Source of the DNA: CAZWVM01 sp964637705
GTDB taxonomy: Bacteria; UBA8481
Length of the DNA: 21,704 bases
Assembly: GCA_964637705.1 (NCBI GenBank)
Contig: CAZWVM010000041.1
Span: 1 to 21,704 of the forward strand
Direction: 5' to 3'
The notes beneath the pieces are model-generated. The model was not told the DNA's origin and did not search any database. It saw nothing but the letters and a program-made list of their open reading frames with translations. How positions within the stretch are numbered: the stretch's first letter is position 1; each line of letters starts with the position of its first letter. The translations under genes were made by a program, and so were the position numbers. Positions 9,515-16,400 of the stretch are shown in pieces.

Positions 9515-10693
9515 ATGTCCAGCCGCCGCCGGCCTTCGACGCTCGCCGTTCACGCGGGCGAACTCGGCCGCAAGATCCACCATTCCATCACGACACCCAT
9601 CTTCCAGTCCGCGACCTTCACCTTCGATCGGGCCGCCGACGTGCGCGCATACCACGAGGCGAAGGTCAAGGATCGCTACGAGTACGGGCGCTACGGTTCT
9701 CCGACGCAACTGACCCTGGAGAAGAAGCTGGCCGAGTTGTACGGCGCGGAGGAGGCGCTGGCGTCGGCCTCGGGCATGTCCGCCCTCGCCAGCACCTTCC
9801 TCGCGCTCCTCGCGCCCGGCGACCATGTCGTCCTCACCTCCGAGTGCTACCGCCGCACCCGGGTCATGGCGGAAAAACTGCTCGCGCGCGCCGGCATCCG
9901 GTCCACCTTCGGAGGCACGACGGCGGAGAGCCTTCTCAAGGCGGTCACGCCGCGCACGCGCATGATCTTCGTCGAGATGCCGACGAACCCGCACTTGCAC
10001 GTGCCCGACCTCCCGAAGATCGCCGCCGTCGCCCGCCGCAAGCGGATCCTTCTCGTCGTCGACGCCACGATCGCCGGCCCCTTCAACATCGATCCCTTCG
10101 CGCTCGGCGCCGACCTCGTCGTCCTTTCCCTGACGAAGTATCTCGCCGGTCACAACGACGTGATCGCGGGCGCCGTGCTGGGGCCGCGACGGCTCCTGGA
10201 GGCGGTGCGCGACCTCCACGGCACACTCGGTTCGCTCCTGCCGCCCCACTCGGCCTGGCTCGTGATCCGCGGCATGAAAACCGTCTCCCTGCGGCTCGCG
10301 CGACAGACGGAGAACGCCGAGAGAATCGCCTTCTTCCTCGCGGGGCACAAGCGCGTCAAGGAGGTATTCCACCCGCGCCTGCCATCGCACCCGGACCACG
10401 AGATCGCGAAGCGCCTCCTCAAGGGCTGCGGCAGCCTCGTTTCCTTCCGCCTCAGGGGCAGCCTCGCCTCGGTCGAGGCCTTTCTCGACCGCCTCAAGGT
10501 CTTCCAGATCGCGGCCTCGCTCGGCGGCGTCGAGAGCTTCGCGGAGAGCATCGTGACGATGTCCCACTGGAGCCTGAAGAGAAGGGAACGCGCGCGGATC
10601 GGCATGACGGACGACCTCGTGCGGCTCTCCTGCGGAATCGAGGATCCCGAGGACCTGATCGCGGACCTCGCCCGGGCGCTCGCGAAACCATGA
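9515..10693 (+). CDS. metB: Cystathionine gamma-synthase-like PLP enzyme (plant-type)
   Basis: A 392-residue Cys/Met metabolism PLP enzyme, likely joining cysteine to an activated homoserine to make cystathionine. Landmarks: Y57 and R59 in YEYGRYGSPT (neighbour-subunit phosphate site), SGMSAL at 86-91, Y112 in ECYRRTR stacking on the cofactor, D183 in VDATIAGP, and Schiff-base K208 in SLTKYLAGHND. From memory, GHNDV, CYRxTR, RGMKT, LPSHPxHE and the late GGVES...MSHW block match plant cystathionine gamma-synthase more closely than E. coli MetB. The plant enzyme uses O-phosphohomoserine; the donor here is inferred, not proven. The usual Asn of NPT is Ser62. Cystathionine gamma-lyase or O-acetylhomoserine sulfhydrylase activity cannot be excluded. 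The next gene starts 13 bases downstream. Confidence 0.87.
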   Translation: MSSRRRPSTLAVHAGELGRKIHHSITTPIFQSATFTFDRAADVRAYHEAKVKDRYEYGRYGSPTQLTLEKKLAELYGAEEALASASGMSALASTFLALLAPGDHVVLTSECYRRTRVMAEKLLARAGIRSTFGGTTAESLLKAVTPRTRMIFVEMPTNPHLHVPDLPKIAAVARRKRILLVVDATIAGPFNIDPFALGADLVVLSLTKYLAGHNDVIAGAVLGPRRLLEAVRDLHGTLGSLLPPHSAWLVIRGMKTVSLRLARQTENAERIAFFLAGHKRVKEVFHPRLPSHPDHEIAKRLLKGCGSLVSFRLRGSLASVEAFLDRLKVFQIAASLGGVESFAESIVTMSHWSLKRRERARIGMTDDLVRLSCGIEDPEDLIADLARALAKP

Positions 10694-10706
10694 CGCCGCG
10701 GGGCGC

Positions 10707-11732
10707 ATGAGCCCGTCCACACCCGCGCTCTTCTGGTCCGCCCTGCGCGGAGAACCGGTCGCGGCGGAAGCCTGGCCGGGAATCGTCGCGCGTGCGCGAC
10801 GCGAGGGTGTCCTCCCCTACCTCGCCGCGCGCCACGCCTCAATGCCGGGACGGCAGGAGCTCCGCCGCGCCGCCGCCGCCGAGCACCTCGACCGCGTGCG
10901 CCTCATGGGAGCCGTGCGCTCGGTCCTCTCGGGGGCCGCGATCCCCTGGGTCGTCCTGAAGGGTCTCGCGCTCGCCCACGGCCTCTACGACGATCCCGTC
11001 GAACGTCCGTCCGGCGACTGCGATATTCTCGTGCGGCACGAGGATCGCGCGCACGCCGCCTCCGCGCTCGAGGCCGCGGGATTCCATCCCGCGCCCCATC
11101 ACCGCGAACTCTTCACCGGCGCCGCCGGCCAGGTCGACCTCCACACCGCCTTCGTGAACACCGAGCGCGTCACGGGCCGCGTGGCCGTGGGCGGAGAACG
11201 TCCGGGATGGGAACGGCGCGCCGTCCAGCTCGAAACGCCGGACGGCCCGATCCCCGCGCTCGGCGAGGAGGACCTCGCCGCCTACCTGGTCCTGCACCTC
11301 GTCCATCACCACGGGGGCGCGGGCGCCCGCTGGATCCTGGACCTCGCGCGGCTCGTCGAGCGCCGGCCCAGGGCCGTGGAGACGATCCGGGACCTCGGAG
11401 CCGCCGGGCGACTCTCGCTCGCGCTCGCGGGATTCCTGGGCGCGAACGTCGCGCGACCCGGCGGGCGACTCGACCGGCTCGTGCTCCAGGCCGCCTGGGA
11501 GGGAGAGAGCCTTCCGGGGATGAGGTTCCTCCTGAGCCTCCGCGAGATGCCCGGGTGGGGAGAACGGCTGAGATTCGCGCGGCAGATCCTCGTTCCGGAC
11601 CCGGGCGTGCTCGCCTCGGCCGCTCACGCGGAACACCGGTCTCCCCTCGTCGCCCATCTCGCGCGCCTCTTCGCGACCGTCGGCGGGCTCGGCCGCCTTT
11701 CCCTCCACCTCCTGCGGGGTGAAGCGCCATGA
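10707..11732 (+). CDS. Nucleotidyltransferase-family protein (NTP_transf_5-like)
   Basis: A 341-residue protein of the large uncharacterised nucleotidyltransferase group. The diagnostic stretch runs from K85 in VLKGLALAHGLY to the catalytic-type D104-C-D106 in SGDCDILV, followed by the usual helix with AALEAAGF. A second acidic residue lies in GQVDLHTAF, as expected for the third metal ligand. A helical C-terminal half with HLVHHHGGAGARWILDLARL, also typical of this group, follows. Relatives transfer nucleotides or act in glycan or peptide pathways, but the substrate is unknown. The ATG lies 13 bases after the cystathionine gamma-synthase stop, and the stop overlaps the thioredoxin lipoprotein start as ATGA, so all three are probably one operon. 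Confidence 0.8.
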   Translation: MSPSTPALFWSALRGEPVAAEAWPGIVARARREGVLPYLAARHASMPGRQELRRAAAAEHLDRVRLMGAVRSVLSGAAIPWVVLKGLALAHGLYDDPVERPSGDCDILVRHEDRAHAASALEAAGFHPAPHHRELFTGAAGQVDLHTAFVNTERVTGRVAVGGERPGWERRAVQLETPDGPIPALGEEDLAAYLVLHLVHHHGGAGARWILDLARLVERRPRAVETIRDLGAAGRLSLALAGFLGANVARPGGRLDRLVLQAAWEGESLPGMRFLLSLREMPGWGERLRFARQILVPDPGVLASAAHAEHRSPLVAHLARLFATVGGLGRLSLHLLRGEAP

Positions 11733-12367
11733 GACGCCTGCGGGCAATGCCGTTCGTTTTCCTCCTCGTCCTCCTCGTCGCGGCCTGCGGCCGGCCGGCC
11801 GAACGCCACGCGGTGATGCGGGGGGCGGAGACGGTGAAGATGACGGAGTCCGAGATCCGGGCCGGGCTCGCCGCGGGCGAACTGGGCGAAACGACGCCGA
11901 TATTTCGAGGCGAGCGGTGGATGATCCTGCGGGAGCATCCGGCGGGCGCGGGCTGGATCGCGGATGCGCGAGCGGAGAGGGAACGGCGCCGCGCCTCGGA
12001 CGTGGCCGCGCATCGCGTCGTCGTCGTGAACGCGGAGAACCCGGGCGAGCCGATCCGCCTCGAGGATCACCTCGTGCCCGGCAAGATCGTGGTCTTCGAC
12101 TTCTACAGCGAATACTGCCCTCCCTGCCGCGCGATCGCGCCACGTCTCGAGCGGCTCGCCGCCGCGCGATCCGATATCGTCATCCGCAAGATCGACATCA
12201 ACCGTCCGGGCCATTCCGGCATCGACTGGCGATCGCCGCTCGTCGAGCAGCACGGCCTCGAGAGCGTCCCCTCTTTCGTCGTCTTCGACGCCGGGGGGCG
12301 GAAGATGGTCGAGGGGTCCGACGCCAGGAACCTCGTCTGGGAATGGATCGCTCAGGCGGGGGCCTAG
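11729..12367 (+). CDS. Thioredoxin-like lipoprotein with CPPC active site
   Basis: A 212-residue predicted lipoprotein. Residues 1-20 are a signal peptide with a hydrophobic core (FVFLLVLLVAAC) and lipobox cysteine C20. Residues about 38-70 (MTESEIRAGLAAGELG..., then FRGERWMILREH) look like a small GYF_2-type module, a tentative call. The C-terminal thioredoxin fold has VVFDFYSEYCPPCRAIAP with C130 and C133, and the cis-proline loop SVPSFVVFD. CPPC is less common than CGPC and tunes redox potential. The protein should act outside the cytoplasmic membrane, reducing or oxidising disulfides or handing electrons to a partner. It overlaps the nucleotidyltransferase by four bases (ATGA) and ends just before a strong hairpin. 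Confidence 0.85.
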   Translation: MRRLRAMPFVFLLVLLVAACGRPAERHAVMRGAETVKMTESEIRAGLAAGELGETTPIFRGERWMILREHPAGAGWIADARAERERRRASDVAAHRVVVVNAENPGEPIRLEDHLVPGKIVVFDFYSEYCPPCRAIAPRLERLAAARSDIVIRKIDINRPGHSGIDWRSPLVEQHGLESVPSFVVFDAGGRKMVEGSDARNLVWEWIAQAGA

Positions 12368-12386
12368 GGCGGGGGTTTAAAAAAAG

Positions 12387-12414
12387 TCGGCGGAACCCCG
12401 TCGGGTTCCGCCGA
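12387..12414. terminator. Strong stem-loop after the thioredoxin lipoprotein gene
   Basis: A perfect 12-bp stem (12387-12398 with 12403-12414) closes a CGTC loop twenty bases after the stop. On the plus strand it is followed by AGTCAAAAGA rather than a U-run. The seven A residues at 12379-12385 make it a textbook intrinsic terminator for minus-strand transcription. It may act in both directions or mainly protect the 3' end of the upstream message. Confidence 0.6.
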
Positions 12415-12427
12415 GTCAAAAGACCGA

Positions 12428-12476
12428 GTGGTGTCGAGCGCCCGCTGGGAGGGGTTGGCGGTTGCGCCTTCACCAC
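12428..12476. other. Imperfect long hairpin, possible structured RNA or terminator element
   Basis: Nested complementary arms: GTGGTG (12428-12433) with CACCAC (12471-12476), GCGC (12438-12441) with GCGC (12464-12467), and CCGC (12442-12445) with GCGG (12458-12461). Internal loops separate them and the apical loop is G-rich. It matches no RNA family I recognise. Confidence 0.4.
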
Positions 12477-12623
12477 TGCGTAATACGATCATCGGAAGAA
12501 ACCTTTACAAACTTTAGAAGTTTTCTCCGGAAAGAGGTCCCCCGCGCACCGTCCTTTCAGTTCCTTTCGATCTCCCTTCTTCGGACACGGGGCGTGAACT
12601 TTCTGGATTCATCTCACGACCCA

Positions 12624-12653
12624 TTGAAAAAAGGCGATTTGAATCACCATAAT
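12624..12653 (+). promoter_or_regulatory. Promoter of the L,D-transpeptidase gene
   Basis: TTGAAA (12624-12629) and CATAAT (12648-12653) are 18 bases apart, a good sigma-70-type match. The start of transcription would be near 12660, leaving a leader of about 50 bases with a CCACC/GGTGG hairpin and the GAGGTGA ribosome site at 12699-12705, six bases before the ATG. Confidence 0.6.
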
Positions 12654-12711
12654 CTGGGGGATCGGGAGGAGATCTTCCACCCTTCGAGGTGGATATTCGA
12701 GGTGACGCGTC

Positions 12712-13653
12712 ATGCGTCTGCGCAATCTGTGGATCGTCCCGGTCTCTTCCCTCATTCTCTGCCAGATCACGTCCGTGCATGCAAACGAACAGCGCGTTGT
12801 CGAGCCTTCGGACGCCGGCGGACTCGCCACGGAGACCTCGGTGCCTCAGCGTGTCATCGTGAACATTCCGGAGCGCGTCCTGCGCGCCTACACGGTGGAG
12901 GAGGGCATCGACGATTACACGGAGCCCTGGGTGAAGTACCGCGTCGCCGTGGGGCAGAAGCGTTTTCCCACGCCGTCCTTCGACGGAAAGGTCCTCTCGC
13001 GTCGAGCCAAGCCGACGTGGTTCGTGCCGCGCACCGGCTGGGCGGGAGAACTCGCGGGACAGGTGATCCCCTTCTTCCATCATGAGAATCCTTTCCGCAC
13101 GCGCAACGCCGAGGGACGCGCGGAAGGCTACTTCATCGCGATCGGCACCAATGGCGTGGGATTGCACTCGACGCGCGAGCCGCGCAGCATCGGCCGCCTC
13201 GCGAGCCACGGCTGCATCCGGATGAAGCTCGACGATGTCCGGCATCTCTACCATGCGCTCCCGGAGGGAACACCCGTCTCGACCGTCTACAACCTCTACC
13301 GCATCGAGCGCACCGAGACCACGGTGATCATCCATGCCTTCGAGGACGTTTACAACCGGATGGGGCCGGCGGCGACGTACGAGCATCTCGTCTCGCACCT
13401 CGTTCGCCACGGCCTCTCGCCCGCGATCCTCTCGCCGGCCGAAGTCGACAGGCTGGTCGAGGGACAGAGCGTGGTCTTGACCGGGTTCCGCATGCCGGCC
13501 GCGCCGCGCATCGCGGCGGTGACCTTCCCCTCTTCGGCTGCCGCGTCATCGGCGCCGGCCGCGGCCGCTCGGCCGGGCGCGGTCCTTCCGGCGGGAAGCG
13601 TATCCGAGGCCGCTTGCCTTCTCGCGCGGGCCGTCGCCTCGATGCCGCGCTGA
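12712..13653 (+). CDS. Exported L,D-transpeptidase (YkuD/ErfK family)
   Basis: A 313-residue exported protein. Residues 1-24 form a signal peptide ending ...TSVHA. The YkuD domain spans about 47-205; its catalytic block is H152-S-T followed by SHGCIRM, with nucleophile C168 and partners H166 and R170. Family enzymes make 3-3 peptidoglycan cross-links or attach proteins to the wall, working in the periplasm. The usual HGT is HST here. Residues about 206-260 are a soluble extension I do not recognise, and the last ~50 residues are low-complexity Ala/Pro/Ser. The GAGGTGA ribosome site fixes the ATG at 12712. The gene has its own promoter and converges on the caspase-like gene 37 bases away. Confidence 0.9.
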   Translation: MRLRNLWIVPVSSLILCQITSVHANEQRVVEPSDAGGLATETSVPQRVIVNIPERVLRAYTVEEGIDDYTEPWVKYRVAVGQKRFPTPSFDGKVLSRRAKPTWFVPRTGWAGELAGQVIPFFHHENPFRTRNAEGRAEGYFIAIGTNGVGLHSTREPRSIGRLASHGCIRMKLDDVRHLYHALPEGTPVSTVYNLYRIERTETTVIIHAFEDVYNRMGPAATYEHLVSHLVRHGLSPAILSPAEVDRLVEGQSVVLTGFRMPAAPRIAAVTFPSSAAASSAPAAAARPGAVLPAGSVSEAACLLARAVASMPR

Positions 13654-13690
13654 TCCGGCAGGGCCGGACGACGCGCCTGCCCGCGGCCTT

Positions 13691-14920
13691 CTAGCGCCTT
13701 CGGATCGTCGCGCGGGATTCCCGGCAGGAGTCCATCGCGCAATCGCCGTAGTGGCCGCAGGGGCATCCCTGCGGATCGCGCCCGCACTGCGCGCGATCCT
13801 TCTCCGTCTGGCAGACCTCGTCGTTCGCGCACTCCGGTTCGCCGCAGTTGCCGAAGGACGGACAGGGGCAGAGCGTCGGATTCTGACGGCACAAGGCGCG
13901 TTCCGTGTCCGTCGCGCAGGCGTCGACGATCTTGCGCCCCGCAGCCATGCATTTTTCCTCCCCGCACTCCCCGCGGACCGTGCAGGCGCACTTCTCGGGA
14001 TTGCGGCGGCATAGCGCCCGGTCCTCGCCGGTCGAGCAGCGCTCCGGGCGGTGGTTCGGATCGACCCTGACCCAGGACGCCAGCCCCGAGGTTCCCCCGA
14101 ACCGGGGGGCGAGCGAGCGGCGGCCGAGGGTTTCGCGGTCGTAATAGCACCGGGTGCTCTGGGGAGGATTCCGGCGCCCGCACTCCTGGCAGTAGAGCGG
14201 CACGACCCGCGCGAGGTGCTCCCGCGTTTCGCGTTCCGTCACCCAGCCGTCACGGTCAAGGTCGGCCTCCCCCGAAAGTCCCCCGAACAGGGCATGCGTG
14301 AAGCCGCCGGAAACGCGGTGCACGTAGGCCACGGACGGCGAACCGTCCTCCTGGCAGGCGGCGAAGACGAGCGTCCCGTCCCCGGCGAGATCGCGGACGA
14401 AGCCCCCGGAGAAGCAGGCGTCGAGGAGGAGGATCTTCGACCGGCAGGAGATCGCGCGGAGGAGCTGTTTCAGGTCATCGTCGGAGAGATCCTCCTCGTG
14501 GGGCCCGGTCGAATCCCACATGACGAGCGTCTCGTCGTGCCCGTCCGGTTCGTCGCGCGGCGGCGCGTCGGGTTCGTCCTCCCCGCCGCCGTGCCCGGAG
14601 AAGTAGATGACGACGACGTCCTCCGGGTGCACGGACCGGGCCAGGGCGCGCAACGCCTTTCGGACGCCCTCGAGGGTCGCGGCGCTGTCGGCCAGGACCT
14701 TGGCGAAGCCGGGATCGACTCTCAGGGCGCCTTCGCGCGTCGCGAAGAAGGATGCCATCCGGCGCGCATCCTCGGCGCAGTAGGCGAGTCCCCCCATCTC
14801 GGGATATCCCGAGATCCCGATGAAAAGACCCCATGCCCGGCCCGGCGCCGGCTCGCCCGAGGAGGCGCCCGCGAGAAGGAGAAGCAGGGTGACGGCGTAC
14901 AGGCGGACGGCGCGGAACAT
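13691..14920 (-). CDS. Secreted caspase-like (peptidase C14/metacaspase-type) protein with triple cysteine-rich repeat
   Basis: A 409-residue protein. Residues 1-22 are a signal peptide (hydrophobic TLLLLLAGASS). The caspase-like domain (about 28-240) has the His/Cys dyad H110 in YFSGHGG and C169 in LLLDACFSGGF. Within it, D220-L-D-R-D-G...E231 is a complete EF-hand-type calcium loop, seen in other bacterial caspase homologues. C244, C247 and C258 form a possible partial zinc knuckle. Residues 295-399 contain three repeats with identical spacing, C-x8-C-x6-C-x-C-x5-C-x4-C, starting at C295, C335 and C370, each with an ALCRxNP/CPC-like core. Expected role: an exported, possibly calcium-dependent cysteine peptidase. 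I do not recognise the repeat family. The ATG at 14920 follows a TATAAT by six bases; the open frame above it is non-coding. Confidence 0.88.
   Translation of the reverse strand: MFRAVRLYAVTLLLLLAGASSGEPAPGRAWGLFIGISGYPEMGGLAYCAEDARRMASFFATREGALRVDPGFAKVLADSAATLEGVRKALRALARSVHPEDVVVIYFSGHGGGEDEPDAPPRDEPDGHDETLVMWDSTGPHEEDLSDDDLKQLLRAISCRSKILLLDACFSGGFVRDLAGDGTLVFAACQEDGSPSVAYVHRVSGGFTHALFGGLSGEADLDRDGWVTERETREHLARVVPLYCQECGRRNPPQSTRCYYDRETLGRRSLAPRFGGTSGLASWVRVDPNHRPERCSTGEDRALCRRNPEKCACTVRGECGEEKCMAAGRKIVDACATDTERALCRQNPTLCPCPSFGNCGEPECANDEVCQTEKDRAQCGRDPQGCPCGHYGDCAMDSCRESRATIRRR
13802..14038 (-). repeat. Region encoding the repeated cysteine module of the caspase-like protein
   Basis: Three modules of 30-40 residues each (about residues 295-324, 335-364 and 370-399) have six cysteines at exactly the same spacing. 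Sequence between cysteines is diverged except for D/E-R-A-L/Q, a proline after the second cysteine, and a Gly before the fifth, indicating old duplication rather than a recent DNA repeat. Boundaries are approximate. Confidence 0.7.
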
Positions 14921-14926
14921 GCGCCC

Positions 14927-14932
14927 ATTATA
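14927..14932 (-). promoter_or_regulatory. -10 element of the caspase-like gene, placed for a leaderless transcript
   Basis: A perfect TATAAT on the minus strand ends six bases before the ATG at 14920, so transcription would begin at or next to the start codon. No -35 consensus is found 16-18 bases upstream, where the sequence is almost all G and C. Confidence 0.55.
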
Positions 14933-14965
14933 ACCCGCGGGCGCCGTGCGCGGGGCGCGGATTTC

Positions 14966-14982
14966 CGCCGCGCCCCGCGGCG
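14966..14982. promoter_or_regulatory. GC-rich inverted repeat between the divergent caspase and threonine synthase promoters
   Basis: CGCCGCG and CGCGGCG form a perfect 7-bp stem around CCC. Its place between two divergent promoters suggests an operator, but such inverted repeats are common by chance in DNA this GC-rich. Confidence 0.3.
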
Positions 14983-15002
14983 CGCATTCCGATCTCAACA
15001 CC

Positions 15003-15031
15003 TTGCCCTGCGGGGCGGAGCACCCTAGAAT
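15003..15031 (+). promoter_or_regulatory. Promoter of threonine synthase, placed for a leaderless transcript
   Basis: TTGCCC (15003-15008) and TAGAAT (15026-15031) are exactly 17 bases apart. Seven bases separate the -10 from the ATG at 15039, so transcription should start at the A of the start codon or one base before. No Shine-Dalgarno is present, which agrees with leaderless translation. Confidence 0.65.
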
Positions 15032-15038
15032 CCTGCCC

Positions 15039-16400
15039 ATGTCGAGATCTCTCCCATTCGAACCGGTCCGCACCTCCGCCCGCTTTCGTTGCGGAGAGGG
15101 TTGCGACGTCACCTTCCCGCTGACGGAGATCGTCTACAATTGCCCGAAGTGCGGCGGGCTCCTCGAGGTCTCCCACGACCTCGCCGCCCTCGCGCGCCGC
15201 GGCGCCTCGGACTGGAAGTCCCTCTTCGAAAGCCGCTACATGCGCACCGAGTGGCCTTACGGTTCAGGCGTCTGGGGCAAGAAGGAGTGGGTCTGCCCGG
15301 AGGTGGCGGACGAGAACGTCATCTCGATGTTCGAAGGCGGTTCGAACCTCTTCTGGGCGGCCCGTTTCGGAAAACAGGTCGGTTGCGAGGATCTCTGGAT
15401 CAAGCAGTGCGGCCTCTCCCACACCGGCTCCTTCAAGGATCTCGGCATGACCGTGCTCGTCTCGATGGTGAACGAGATGCGAAAGCGCGGGATCCGCATC
15501 GACGCCGTCGCCTGCGCCTCCACCGGAGACACTTCCGCGGCGCTCGCCGCCTACTGCGCGGCGGCGGCCATTCCCGCGGTCGTCCTTCTCCCGAAGGCGA
15601 AGGTCTCTCCCGCCCAGCTCCTCCAGCCGCTCGCCAACGGCGCGCTGGTGCTCTCGCTCGAGACCGACTTCGACGGCTGCATGGCGATCGTCAAGGAGAT
15701 CACGAAGGAGAACACGATCTACCTGGCGAACTCCATGAACTCCCTGCGGATCGAGGGGCAGAAGACGGTGGCCTTCGAGATCGTGCAGCAGTTCGACTGG
15801 CAGGTGCCGGACTGGGTCGTGATCCCGGGCGGCAACCTCGGCAACGTCTCCGCGCTCGGATCGGGCTTCCTCATGATGAAGGAACTCGGGATCATCGACC
15901 GGCTGCCGCGCATCCTCTGCGCCCAGGCCGCCAACGCGAATCCCCTCTACGAGTCCTTCCTCTCGGAGTTCAGGGCCTTCGCGCCGATGCAGGCGCGGCC
16001 CACCCTCGCCTCCGCGATCCAGATCGGAAACCCGGTCTCGATCCGGCGCGCGATCCGGACGTTGCGCACCTTCGGAGGCGTCGTGGAGCAGGCCACGGAA
16101 TCGGAACTGGCGAACGCCTCGGCGCTGGCCGACCGGACCGGCCTCTTCAACTGCCCCCACACCGGTGTCGCCATCGCCGCCTTCCTCAAGGCCCTCGAGA
16201 AGAAGATCATCCGGCCGGACGAGCGGGTCGTCGTGATCTCCACGGCGAGCGGGCTGAAGTTCGCGGAGTCGAAGATCCGTTACCACATGAGGGAGATCCC
16301 GGGCGTCGAGTCGCGTCATGCGAACCAGCCCGTCGATCTGCCGGCGGAGGCCGGCAGGGTCCGCGACGCGATCGACCGCTTCCGGGACTCCTTCCGATGA
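15039..16400 (+). CDS. thrC: Threonine synthase (plant-type)
   Basis: A 453-residue fold-type II PLP enzyme that turns O-phosphohomoserine into threonine in the cytoplasm. The Schiff-base lysine is K133 in GLSHTGSFKDLGMT, the Gly/Asn-rich phosphate loop is PGGNLGNVSA, and STGDTSAALAAYCA is the substrate-side helix. Blocks such as WPYGSGVWGKKEW, CASTGDTSAALAAYC, EGQKT, QQFDWQVPDWV and CAQAANANPLYESF closely match the plant enzyme as I remember it, unlike E. coli ThrC. The N-terminus has C18, C22, C35 and C38 (C-x3-C and C-x2-C), a likely zinc ribbon. The ATG at 15039 is chosen because a promoter lies directly before it; the frame above is open but overlaps that promoter. The stop overlaps the next start as ATGA. 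Confidence 0.94.
   Translation: MSRSLPFEPVRTSARFRCGEGCDVTFPLTEIVYNCPKCGGLLEVSHDLAALARRGASDWKSLFESRYMRTEWPYGSGVWGKKEWVCPEVADENVISMFEGGSNLFWAARFGKQVGCEDLWIKQCGLSHTGSFKDLGMTVLVSMVNEMRKRGIRIDAVACASTGDTSAALAAYCAAAAIPAVVLLPKAKVSPAQLLQPLANGALVLSLETDFDGCMAIVKEITKENTIYLANSMNSLRIEGQKTVAFEIVQQFDWQVPDWVVIPGGNLGNVSALGSGFLMMKELGIIDRLPRILCAQAANANPLYESFLSEFRAFAPMQARPTLASAIQIGNPVSIRRAIRTLRTFGGVVEQATESELANASALADRTGLFNCPHTGVAIAAFLKALEKKIIRPDERVVVISTASGLKFAESKIRYHMREIPGVESRHANQPVDLPAEAGRVRDAIDRFRDSFR

Larger units (their letters stand above)
12368..12711. other. 344-base non-coding region between the thioredoxin lipoprotein and the L,D-transpeptidase
   Basis: No credible gene is present. It is visibly more A/T-rich than its surroundings. 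From left to right it holds a 12-bp hairpin flanked by an A-run, a larger imperfect hairpin, a short AAACTT-TAG-AAGTTT inverted repeat (12509-12523), a good sigma-70-type promoter, a small CCACC/GGTGG hairpin (12677-12692) and the ribosome site of the L,D-transpeptidase. Confidence 0.8.

Noticed and set aside
14946..15038. Longer threonine synthase start upstream of 15039
   Set aside because: The frame is open but covers the promoter and GC-rich repeat and adds residues unlike the family.
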